Below are positions 16,327 through 24,795 of a stretch of DNA of 64,000 nucleotides, piece by piece; position 1 is the first letter of the stretch; the number at the start of each line of letters is the position of its first letter. The notes below the pieces were generated by a model. It was given only the letters and a program-made list of their open reading frames with translations, had not been told where the DNA came from and ran no database searches. A program made the position numbers and the translations under genes. Source of the stretch: Burkholderiales bacterium (GTDB lineage Bacteria; Pseudomonadota; Gammaproteobacteria; Burkholderiales; WYBJ01); contig JALHQN010000014.1 in assembly GCA_022841915.1 (NCBI GenBank), positions 80,329 to 144,328 on the forward strand. The letters run 5' to 3'.

Positions 16327-19300
16327 TCATGTACCGATCGTATTGAGAAAGTGCACCCGACCAGCCTCGTCGCCCGCAATGATTGTCCCGCGATCTGGCG
16401 CGAATTCGCAGACGCACACGGTCGCGTCCGTCGAGAACACATGCGTCGTCGTTCCAGTATCCAGGTTCCACACACGCAGCGTGTGGTCCTCAGACGCCGA
16501 CACCGCCCGACGTCCATCGGCGTGCAGGGCCACGTAAAGGACGCTGTGGGTATGCCCTTCCAGGACCGCCACACACCTCCCGCGCGCCAGGTCCCATACG
16601 CGCAGCGTCTTGTCCGATGACGCCGACACCGCCCGCCGTCCGTCCGGGTGCAGGACCACGTGATAGACCGAGCCGGTATGCCCCGCCAGCGTCGCCACAA
16701 ACCTCCCGCGCTCCAGGTCCCACACGCGCAGCCTCGAGTCCGATGACGACGAGACCGCCCGCCGTCCATCCGCGTGCAGGGCCACGTGAGTGACCCTGTC
16801 GGAGTACCCCCCCAGCCTCTCCACCCACGTCCCGCGCTCCAGGTCCCACACGCGCAGCGTCGAGTCCACGGACGCCGACACCGCCCGCCGTCCATCGGCG
16901 TGCAGGGCCACTTGGGTAACCGCGTTGATGTGCCCCGCCAGCCGCGCCAGACACGTCCCGCGCGCCAGGTCCCACACGCGCAGCGTCCTGTCCCTGGACG
17001 CCGACACCACCCGCCGTCCATCGGCGTGCAGGGCCACGTGAAGGACCGCGTCGGTGTGCCCTTCCAGCGTCGCCAGACATGTCCCGCGCGCCAGGTCCCA
17101 CACGCGCAGCGTCTTGTCCCATGATGCCGACACCGCCCGCCGTCCATCGGCGTGCACGGCCATGTGAGTGACCTCGCGGGTATGCCCTTCCAGTACCGCC
17201 AAGCACGTTCCGCGCTCCAGGTCCCACACCCGCAGCGTGTTGTCCCGGGACGCCGACACCGCCCGCCGACCATCGGCGTACAAGGCCACGTGAAGGACCC
17301 CGCGGGTATGCCGTTCCGGTGCTGCTAGGCACGTTCCGCGCTCCAGGTCCCACACGCGCAGCGTCCTGTCCATAGACGCTGACACCACCCGCCGTCCATC
17401 GGCGTGCAAGGCCACGTGAGTGACATCTGCGGTATGCCCTTCCAGCGTCGCCAGACATGTCCCGCGCTCCAGGTCCCACACCCGCAGCGTCTTGTCCAAT
17501 GACGCCGACACCACCCGCCGACCATCGGCGTGCAGGGCCACGTGAAGGACCCCGCGGGTATGCCCTTCCAGTACCGTCAGACACGTTCCGCGCTCCAGGT
17601 CCCACACGCGCAGCGTATAGTCCCGTGACGCCGACACCGCCCGCCGTCCATCCGCGTGCAGGGCGACGTGAGTGACCTCGTCGGTATGCCCTTCTAGCGT
17701 CGCAACGCAGGTCCCGCGCTCCAGGTCCCACACGCGCAGCGTCTTGTCCCGTGATGCCGACACCGCCCGCCGTCCGTCCGCGCGCAGGACCACGTGAGTG
17801 ACCGTGTCGAGGTGCCCCGCCAGCCGCGCCACGCACGTCCTTCGCTCCAGGTCCCAGACCCGCAGCGTCTTGTCCCTTGACGCTGACACCACCCGCCGTC
17901 CATCGGCGTGCAGGGCCACGTGAGTGACCTTGTCGGTATGCCCTTCCGCCCTCGCCACACACGTCCTGCGCTCCAGGTCCCAGACCCGCAGCGTCTTGTC
18001 CCTTGAAGCTGACACCACCCGCCGTCCATCGGCGTGCAGGGCCACGTGAGTGACCTCGTCGGTATGCCCTTCCAGGACCGCCAGACACGTCCCGCGCTCC
18101 AGGTCCCATACGCGCAGCGTGTCATATTCTGCATACACCACCCGCCGTCCATCGGCGTGCAGGGCCACGTGAGGGACCCCGAAAGTACGCCCTTTTAGCG
18201 TCGCAACGCAGGTCCCGCGCTCCAAGTCCCACACGCACAGCGTGCCGTCCTTTGACGCCGACACCGCCCGCCGTCCATCCGCGTGTAGGGCCACGTGACA
18301 GACGGAGTTGGTATGGCCCTCCATTCGACGCACCTCTGCCCCCCCAGGAGAGGTCAAGCTCGCCCGCACCGGCCGTAACCATTCCCAGTGTGTCCCGTCG
18401 TCCACCTGCTGGGTCAGCGCTGCAAACCGCTCGTTGCTCAGCTCGCCCAGCCTGCCCCGAAGCTGCGAGGGCAACAACGATGGGTTCGTTGACAGAGCGG
18501 AAATCGATAGCGTCAGCACATCGGCAAGGAGCGTGATTGCTTCTGCTGTCGACGGATCCGCTTGGGATGTCAGGGGGACGGCCTGCCTCGCGTACTCCGC
18601 CAAGTCGGTGATCCGCAGCAGTCGTACGGGATCCTTCGGATCCGCCCCCAACGCTGCCACGAGATACTCGTAATCGAGCAGCGTATCGGCAAGCTTCTTT
18701 GCCGCTTCGCTGTCTACCGCCGCGAGTGCGAGCAGGTGCTGCGGCAAGCCCCTCAACGCCGCCGTGCGGCTGTCTCCTTGGAGCTGTCGCCACCGCCCGC
18801 TGCTCCAGGCCAGCAGCGCACGCACCTCCTGTTGGATGGCCTCGTCACGTCCGCTCTTGGCCAGCACCTCCAGGATCAACTCCGGGATCCGGCTATGCCG
18901 AAATACAAAGCGCCGATCCTTGCTCCCCGATTCGACGCACCAGTCCCGCAGCTGCTCCAGGCACGCTTCGATCCCCGCCCGCTTGATCTCTTCCGTGTCC
19001 AGCTTCCCGACACACGCTGGCACTGTCGGATCCCGTTGCCTTGCCGCGTCGCGTGTCGTCTCAATCAAATCGGTGATGATGACCCGTGTGGGCTGCGTCC
19101 CCTGCTGATGCCACAGCGCCAGTGCTGTCGCGATCACCGGCAGGTGGTTACCGTACTTCTCGGACTGAAGTATGTTGTACTTGTGGTACCAGTCGTTCTT
19201 CAACATCTCGTCGATACCACGGGGCAGCTTCGCATCCGGTTCGCGCCAGCGCTCGAAGTTCGTCGGCCCGTCTTCGGATTCTCGCCGGTCGAGCGTCTTC

Positions 19301-20469
19301 TTGCGCGCAAACCACTCCGCCACGAAGAACGCCCCCTCGCACGCCTCCACCATGCGTTCGACCAGCGAATGGATCTCGCTCTCGTAGGCGGTGTGTGCTT
19401 CTCCGTAGTCGGTGATTCGACGCGTCAGGTACTCGCGTAGATCCTGGCGGTTCGCTTGGTCAATTGCTGCATTAGCCCCGGAATCGAGCACAAGCAGGTC
19501 ATCCGGATCCCCCAGCGCCTGCAGATGATCCCCGGGCCGTGAGGTCAGCAGGATGAATACGCCCGCCGGGAGCTTCGGCGGAAACAGTCCTTGCAGGTAC
19601 GCCAGCTGCCCCCGCTGCTCGACTGGAGTATTTGCTCCGAACGCCTCATCCAATCCGTCCACCACGATCAGCAGCTTGCGATCCGGCGCCGCTTCGAGCT
19701 TCTTTGCCGCCGCTTCGAGCACCTGCTTGAGAACGGCCGGTGCGTTCTGTGGGGTGATCCTCTCAGATCGCCCCTCCGACAGCGGCATCAGCAGTCGATC
19801 CCGCAACTGGTACTCGATCTGGCCTGCCAGGGCCGGTGTCGGCAACCAATTCGATTGATTGCGCCGGAACACGTGCCAGGCCAGCACCCAGGCCCCGCCC
19901 AGCAACTGGCCACCGTAGGTTTCGATCAGCTTGAGAACGAACGCCGTCTTCCCGAACCCCGCACCGGCCTTCAGCACGATCAGCCCCTGATCATGGGAAG
20001 CAACGAGCTCTTCGATCCGCTCGAACAGCCACTCGCGCCCTTCGAACAGGGCAACGTCGTAATTCTCCTGACTGAGCTCCTCGGCGAAGCGAAACGGAGC
20101 CACTCCGGGGCGCGTGCTCTGCTGCACACGCAGATCAGCCACCAAGCCAGCGAACGTCTCCTGGAAGCACAACCGTGGTAGCGCGTGAGCCTTGCGGTGC
20201 GCTTCGATGTCCGCGTCCGCCAGCAGTTCCGCCTGATCCTGGGCGATGCCCACCGCGCGGGGCGGAAACTGCCCTGTGCGGGCACGCACCGCGAACGGGG
20301 ATTCCCCGAACAGGGCGGCCAGCTTCGCGTCGATGCCGCCGACCTTGCTCAGCCTGCCATCCGCGTCGATCTGCGCACTGACCACCACCCGCGACAGCGC
20401 ATCACCGTCTGCTAATTCCGCCAGATGATTGATCACCTGCTCCGCGCTCTGTGCTCCAAGCATCGTCAT
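16327..20469 (-). CDS. STAND/NACHT-type NTPase with WD40 repeats, copy C
   Basis: 1380 residues with the same order as copy B: N-terminal domain with IDADGRLSKVGGIDAKL (1-120), P-loop GAGFGKT at 169-175, Walker B LLIVVDGLDEA, LLTSRPG, a helical middle with FVFRHSRIPELILE, then 15 WD40 blades and a degenerate sixteenth. Blade 2 is one residue short (VVYAEYDTLRVW). The last coding residues differ from copy B (FLNTIGT against FLRLAN), and homology between the two copies starts just inside the stop codon. The N-terminal half resembles copy A more than B. Sensor role of the propeller is known for the class; the ligand and output are unknown. Confidence 0.9.
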   Translation of the reverse strand: MTMLGAQSAEQVINHLAELADGDALSRVVVSAQIDADGRLSKVGGIDAKLAALFGESPFAVRARTGQFPPRAVGIAQDQAELLADADIEAHRKAHALPRLCFQETFAGLVADLRVQQSTRPGVAPFRFAEELSQENYDVALFEGREWLFERIEELVASHDQGLIVLKAGAGFGKTAFVLKLIETYGGQLLGGAWVLAWHVFRRNQSNWLPTPALAGQIEYQLRDRLLMPLSEGRSERITPQNAPAVLKQVLEAAAKKLEAAPDRKLLIVVDGLDEAFGANTPVEQRGQLAYLQGLFPPKLPAGVFILLTSRPGDHLQALGDPDDLLVLDSGANAAIDQANRQDLREYLTRRITDYGEAHTAYESEIHSLVERMVEACEGAFFVAEWFARKKTLDRRESEDGPTNFERWREPDAKLPRGIDEMLKNDWYHKYNILQSEKYGNHLPVIATALALWHQQGTQPTRVIITDLIETTRDAARQRDPTVPACVGKLDTEEIKRAGIEACLEQLRDWCVESGSKDRRFVFRHSRIPELILEVLAKSGRDEAIQQEVRALLAWSSGRWRQLQGDSRTAALRGLPQHLLALAAVDSEAAKKLADTLLDYEYLVAALGADPKDPVRLLRITDLAEYARQAVPLTSQADPSTAEAITLLADVLTLSISALSTNPSLLPSQLRGRLGELSNERFAALTQQVDDGTHWEWLRPVRASLTSPGGAEVRRMEGHTNSVCHVALHADGRRAVSASKDGTLCVWDLERGTCVATLKGRTFGVPHVALHADGRRVVYAEYDTLRVWDLERGTCLAVLEGHTDEVTHVALHADGRRVVSASRDKTLRVWDLERRTCVARAEGHTDKVTHVALHADGRRVVSASRDKTLRVWDLERRTCVARLAGHLDTVTHVVLRADGRRAVSASRDKTLRVWDLERGTCVATLEGHTDEVTHVALHADGRRAVSASRDYTLRVWDLERGTCLTVLEGHTRGVLHVALHADGRRVVSASLDKTLRVWDLERGTCLATLEGHTADVTHVALHADGRRVVSASMDRTLRVWDLERGTCLAAPERHTRGVLHVALYADGRRAVSASRDNTLRVWDLERGTCLAVLEGHTREVTHMAVHADGRRAVSASWDKTLRVWDLARGTCLATLEGHTDAVLHVALHADGRRVVSASRDRTLRVWDLARGTCLARLAGHINAVTQVALHADGRRAVSASVDSTLRVWDLERGTWVERLGGYSDRVTHVALHADGRRAVSSSSDSRLRVWDLERGRFVATLAGHTGSVYHVVLHPDGRRAVSASSDKTLRVWDLARGRCVAVLEGHTHSVLYVALHADGRRAVSASEDHTLRVWNLDTGTTTHVFSTDATVCVCEFAPDRGTIIAGDEAGRVHFLNTIGT
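16435..18327 (-). repeat. 15-unit, 126-bp WD40-encoding tandem array, copy C
   Basis: Fifteen near-identical 126-bp units, one a codon shorter. The same variable positions as in copy B. No spacers and full protein coding, so not a CRISPR array. Confidence 0.92.
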
Positions 20470-20818
20470 CGATTCCGTCTTCCGTATTGACTATCGCAAG
20501 TCTCTATCACCACATGCCTACGACATCGATGGCGCGAGCAGGCGGTGGCGTCTCTCTGTTCTATCCAGCACGCCACTCAGCTGCGGCGCACGGGCTCTCA
20601 CCCCGTCAACGCGCGGCCAGCCCCGATTTTTATCCCCGCACCCCTCAAAAACCCCCTCACCCCCGCGTTGAGCCCTCAGAGGGGAAGGAATCACGTAGCA
20701 CCCCTCGGCGAAGCACCCGGGTCGGCACAGCGCAGCACTCTTCACTGGACCGACCCGCGGTGCAACGCCACGACAGACCAACCCTACGACCAGCGCCACC
20801 TCATCCAGGAGATCCACC
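20470..20818. promoter_or_regulatory. Conserved divergent intergenic region, copy C
   Basis: Equivalent to the regions in copies A and B, with the C-rich block, the CCCTCAGAGGG palindrome and the bulged hairpin (arms 20714-20725 and 20750-20762). A stretch of about 9 bases present in the other copies before the hairpin is missing here. Confidence 0.6.
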
Positions 20819-21016
20819 ATGACTCAGACCAAAACCACCTTCCACCGCGACGGCAGCGGCAAACTCACCCGCATCACCAACGAACGCTACCAGGACGGCA
20901 GCAGCAAGACCACCGTCTCCCGTGGCTCCAAGGATCTGTTCGGCATCTTCTCCGGCAAGATCACCTCCCAGACCCGCACAGACAAGTCCGGCAACTCCTG
21001 GACCAAGAAGCGATAG
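20819..21016 (+). CDS. Conserved 65-residue basic protein, copy C
   Basis: ATG at 20819, AGGAG at 7-base spacing. Same length and near-identical sequence to copies A and B; Ile replaces Val at residue 19. Soluble, basic, no known domain. Divergent from STAND copy C and followed by the 3' element. Confidence 0.85.
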   Translation: MTQTKTTFHRDGSGKLTRITNERYQDGSSKTTVSRGSKDLFGIFSGKITSQTRTDKSGNSWTKKR

Positions 21017-21018
21017 CA

Positions 21019-21240
21019 AACCCAATCAAAATCCTCTCCCCGTCCGCGTTGAGTCGGCATGCGGAGATCGTCGGGCCAGGGGGGATCCTCCCTTTTCATG
21101 GCCGTGATGCAGTACCGGCGATCTCCCCACCTTTTCGAAGAAAGGAAACTCCGATGCAAGCCTAGAACTCGTCGACCGACCCATCCCGAGATTCTTCCAC
21201 CAAACCCAAGGGCCTGGCCCTCCCGATACCCAAACGGGCC
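21019..21240 (+). other. Conserved 3' element with terminator-like hairpin, copy C
   Basis: Outer stem GGAGATCG/CGATCTCC (21063-21070 with 21119-21126), shorter than in A and B because the outermost pairs are lost. The loop sequence is largely different, yet an inner stem is retained (21074-21078 with 21099-21103). Then AAAGGAA, ATG-CAA-GCC-TAG and GGGCCTGGCCC follow as in the other copies. Confidence 0.65.
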
Positions 21241-21332
21241 TCCAGTTTCAGAATTTCCCTAACCCACCATCGCCACTTTCTACTCGCCGACTTCCTCCCC
21301 AAGATCAACCCACATCACACGAGCCTGCCCAC

Positions 21333-23738
21333 TTGAACATGCGCGAACCATCCTACATTCACGGTTCCGGCCCGGCGGAACACCTCGATCGACAATCTCG
21401 CGACATTTCCTGCTACGAGAATGAGGGAGCCGACGCGCTATCCGGTCCTGTCCCACATATCGAACGACTGGAGGACACGTACCTCGCAAAGTTCAGGCTC
21501 AAGCTCGCCGGAGAGTTCAGGGCCGATCGGAAGAAAGCACCTACGTCATCAGAGGAAGACACCTTTCTTATCGAGCACAGCCTCGCTGCCCTCAAGGAGC
21601 ATCAGAGGCTCGCGTTCTTGATTCGCAGGAATGCGCAGGGGCAGGGCAATCCTGCCGCTGAACTCTTTGTCGAAGGTTCAGAAGAGGCTGGGGCCTCCGA
21701 TGAAGCCGAGCACGGCGCCCGTGGGCTTGGTGCGAGCGTGGTGAGGTTGTTGTCGTTGCGAAACGACCTCTCATTCGAAGAAGTGGAACCCTCACAAGAT
21801 GTCGACCAGCGAACCTACTGCGTCGAGCCTTGCGGCGTGCTGGTCACGACGGAGGCTCGTCCTCAGTCGCAAACAGCTCATCAAGGGGTGATTCTTCCGG
21901 CCCCGAGCTATCTCGAACATCGGGTCGACTTCTGGGAAACCCTACTGCGCAGCGATTACTCCTTTGAGGTGGAAGTCTCATTTTCACGACTTGAGCTCAA
22001 TGCCACTACGTTGCAGTCGATCGCAGACGTCTATTCGGAACTGAATTCAACGAAGCTTCGCTGCCAGTTGCTCCCGGCTGGGGAGTGGTTGAATCGGGAG
22101 CAGGTCAGTCTCGTGAGGGCGAACATAGAGTCGCACCTCACGCGCTGGCTCACGGTTCCACGGGGGCTTGCCGTGAGCATCACGTTTCGTACCGCCACCG
22201 CTGAAAGCACCGATGCTATGCGCGCGATCGCTCAGACGATCCTACCGATGAGACGCATGGAGGTTGTTCCATCGAGCAGTCGAGGTACCGTCCAAGGCAA
22301 TGCGATCGACCTTCGTCATCTGTTGAATGAAGCGAGGATCGTCCCTGCATTGCTTCCGGGGCCGCACATAGTTGATCGTCTCGACCTTGGCCTAAGGTTT
22401 CGGCCACCTCGCACTCGAATGGCCTCAGGCGGCCTCCTGCTCGGGCGAGCCGGGGAGCAAAAGGTGTTCTTTCCGGATCAGGATCGTGATCGCCACTGCT
22501 ACATCGTTGGTGCCACGGGCAGCGGGAAGTCCACGCTATTGCTCAACATGATCCGCCAGGACGTGCAGGCGGGCCAAGGGCTCGCCGTTATTTGCCCACA
22601 CGGCGACCTGTACCGTGACGTGCTGGCTTCGATTCCAAGGTCACGGGCCGACGACGTCGTGCTGTTCGACCCGACTGACCTGCGTCATGCTGCAGGGATC
22701 AACTATCTCGAGGTCCCAGGCGACAACCCGCGTTTCGAGCACAACTTCGTGGTCAATGAACTCATGAAGATCTTCGATCGTCTTTACGATCTGAAGAGTG
22801 GCTGCGGCGGCCCGATGTTCGAACAGTACATGCGGAATGCACTGCTTCTACTCTGCGAATCTTCCCTGCCCGGAATGACGCTCACGGAAGTTCCGCTACT
22901 TTTCGAGAGCTCGGAATTCCGAAAGGTGCTAGTCCGACATTGCACGAGCCCGGCCGTGAAACGGTTCTGGACTCACCAGGCAGAAAAGGCCCGGGGAGAT
23001 GGTTCGCTCGAGAACCTTGCCCCCTACATCACGAGCAAACTCAACCAGTTCACACACAACTATCTCGTACGTACGATCATCGGCCAATCACGTTCGACGA
23101 TCGACTTCCAGAATGTGATGAACGAAAAGAAGATCCTGCTCGTCAACCTATCCAGGGGTGTTCTGGGGGAATACGACTCGGCTCTGCTCGGCATGCTTGT
23201 GATTTCCAAGTTGTTCTTGGCGGCTTTGGCCCGCGCAAAGCTACCCACGGAGAAGCGCCCCGCCTTCAACTTGTTCGTCGATGAATTTCAACTTTTCACA
23301 ACCGATACGGTGGCGCAATTGCTCAGTGAAGCCAGAAAGTTCAACTTGCGCTGCGTATTCTCGAATCAATTTCTTCGCCAAGTCGACACCGGGGCAGGCG
23401 CCGGCAACATACTGAGATCGATTCTCGGGAACGTGGCGACGATTCTCGCGATGCGCATCAGTGGCTACGACGCGGAGGTGCTGGACGGCATATTGGGTCG
23501 GCACATTTCATCGGCGACACTCCAGAATCTGCCCGACTTCCACGCGGCCGCTCGCATGATGCAGCATGGTCGACCGATCGACCCGTTCGTTTTCGAAACG
23601 CTTCCTCCACGCCCACTGGAAGCAGACCCTGAAGCACAACGAATCATCTACAAGAACTACCTGAACAAGTACACCGTGCCTTCATCGGCGGTCGAGACTC
23701 AGATCGCAGAGCGTGCGGACCTCGCAAGCAATCTTTAG
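21333..23738 (+). CDS. TraG/TraD- or HerA-like P-loop ATPase
   Basis: 801 residues from a TTG at 21333; an ATG two codons later (21339) is an equally possible start. The N-terminal ~360 residues are unrecognised. The C-terminal part is a pumping ATPase of the VirD4/TraD-HerA type: Walker A IVGATGSGKSTLL, GLAVICPHGDLYRDVL, a VVLFDPTD strand, ILLVNLSRG, Walker B FNLFVDEFQLF, and CVFSNQF followed by LRSILGNVATILAMRISG. These proteins move DNA or protein through membranes or act on DNA ends. No relaxase or mating-pair genes are near, so this is not an ordinary conjugation locus. The PP2C gene follows on the same strand, 124 bases away. Confidence 0.75.
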   Translation: MNMREPSYIHGSGPAEHLDRQSRDISCYENEGADALSGPVPHIERLEDTYLAKFRLKLAGEFRADRKKAPTSSEEDTFLIEHSLAALKEHQRLAFLIRRNAQGQGNPAAELFVEGSEEAGASDEAEHGARGLGASVVRLLSLRNDLSFEEVEPSQDVDQRTYCVEPCGVLVTTEARPQSQTAHQGVILPAPSYLEHRVDFWETLLRSDYSFEVEVSFSRLELNATTLQSIADVYSELNSTKLRCQLLPAGEWLNREQVSLVRANIESHLTRWLTVPRGLAVSITFRTATAESTDAMRAIAQTILPMRRMEVVPSSSRGTVQGNAIDLRHLLNEARIVPALLPGPHIVDRLDLGLRFRPPRTRMASGGLLLGRAGEQKVFFPDQDRDRHCYIVGATGSGKSTLLLNMIRQDVQAGQGLAVICPHGDLYRDVLASIPRSRADDVVLFDPTDLRHAAGINYLEVPGDNPRFEHNFVVNELMKIFDRLYDLKSGCGGPMFEQYMRNALLLLCESSLPGMTLTEVPLLFESSEFRKVLVRHCTSPAVKRFWTHQAEKARGDGSLENLAPYITSKLNQFTHNYLVRTIIGQSRSTIDFQNVMNEKKILLVNLSRGVLGEYDSALLGMLVISKLFLAALARAKLPTEKRPAFNLFVDEFQLFTTDTVAQLLSEARKFNLRCVFSNQFLRQVDTGAGAGNILRSILGNVATILAMRISGYDAEVLDGILGRHISSATLQNLPDFHAAARMMQHGRPIDPFVFETLPPRPLEADPEAQRIIYKNYLNKYTVPSSAVETQIAERADLASNL

Positions 23739-23862
23739 CCGTTAGGCCGAGTTCGGGCATACTCGGACACCGTGTTCGTCCGTTACTGCTCTCGACTTCG
23801 ATCTCGATCACAACGCCGGGGGTGACAAATGAACCTGCGGCGAACCGACTCGGACTTCTTTC

Positions 23863-24579
23863 ATGCCTCCGTTTCACATCGATGAACGGCTCTCGTCCTC
23901 CGTACTTTGGATGAAGGGGCCTCGACACCAGCATTACGAGGATCGATTTCGGATGCTCAGTGTTGACGTGCCCATCGTTGAGCAGGCCGGAATCGGTGAG
24001 ATCTTCGCTGTAGCTGACGGTGTTGGAAGTGCGCCCAGGGGAATGGCGGCGGCTCAATACCTCTGCGACCGACTCACTGGGCTGTACAGAACGCCAACGT
24101 CGACAGGCTCGATTGAAAGTGTGAACGAACTCCTCAGGATCGTGAACGAGGAGATCAATGGGTGGGGAACCATCGAGGGTACTGATCGTCCCGAGGGGGC
24201 ATGTGCCGCGACGGTACTCTTGATCAATCCCGAGAGGGTGAAGTGCACTGTCTTCCACGCCGGGGACACCCGAGCAGGCCTCATTAAAGATGGCATCTGC
24301 CAGATCCTGACGCCACTCGATCAAGATCCGGGGGGAGCGCTCCTGAACTATTTTGGGCGCCACATTCCGTCGATAACTTCGACGTCGATCAGCTTAGAGC
24401 TGGGTGATCGGCTGCTTTTGTGTTCCGACGGAGCGACGAAGTGCTACTCGATGGCTGAAATGGCGGAGATTCTCGAACGTAACGGAAAACGTCGCAGCGG
24501 ACTTTTGGAACTCGCGACTGGATGCGCTCGGAATCCGTCCGGTGACGACGTTACTGTGATGGTCGTGGACATCGAGTAA
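23863..24579 (+). CDS. PP2C-type (PPM family) serine/threonine phosphatase
   Basis: 238 residues. PP2C landmarks in order: HYEDRFRML, IFAVADGVGSAPRG (metal-binding Asp-Gly), CAATVLLI, FHAGDTRAGLI, LLLCSDGATK and the terminal GDDVTVMVV. The metal-coordinating aspartates are present, so activity is expected. There is no membrane segment. The start ATG at 23863 lacks an obvious ribosome-binding site. Pairing with the upstream ATPase suggests phosphorylation control of that ATPase or of the neighbouring STAND proteins, but no kinase gene is visible. Confidence 0.8.
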   Translation: MPPFHIDERLSSSVLWMKGPRHQHYEDRFRMLSVDVPIVEQAGIGEIFAVADGVGSAPRGMAAAQYLCDRLTGLYRTPTSTGSIESVNELLRIVNEEINGWGTIEGTDRPEGACAATVLLINPERVKCTVFHAGDTRAGLIKDGICQILTPLDQDPGGALLNYFGRHIPSITSTSISLELGDRLLLCSDGATKCYSMAEMAEILERNGKRRSGLLELATGCARNPSGDDVTVMVVDIE

Positions 24580-24795
24580 CGCCGGATTCCGAATAAGGCG
24601 GGCGTCAACGCGGCCCACTGCCGTATGAGGCGAGCCGGCTTCGCGTTCACGCTTGCTCAGTGGCCCGTGCAAATGGACAGTTCGTCGAATCTAACGGACA
24701 GTTCCAGATCCTGTCCTTTACAAGGTCATCAATAATTCAATAACTTACTTAGTATCCGGAGTATTCGCCCGGGTGTTCAAGTCGGGCTATTCAGC

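Noticed and set aside
16253-16471. Minus-strand ORF ending GEDLIKAIAA downstream of STAND copy C
   Set aside because: Its start lies inside the STAND coding sequence in another frame; no ribosome-binding site or known domain.
16490-18109. Long alternative-frame ORF (539 codons) with GPGARDV-type repeats, and similar ones over the other WD40 arrays
   Set aside because: Out-of-frame shadow of the WD40 array; the repeat length without stops keeps several frames open.
10407-20469. Diversity-generating retroelement as the source of blade variation
   Set aside because: No reverse transcriptase or template/variable repeat pair is present in the window.
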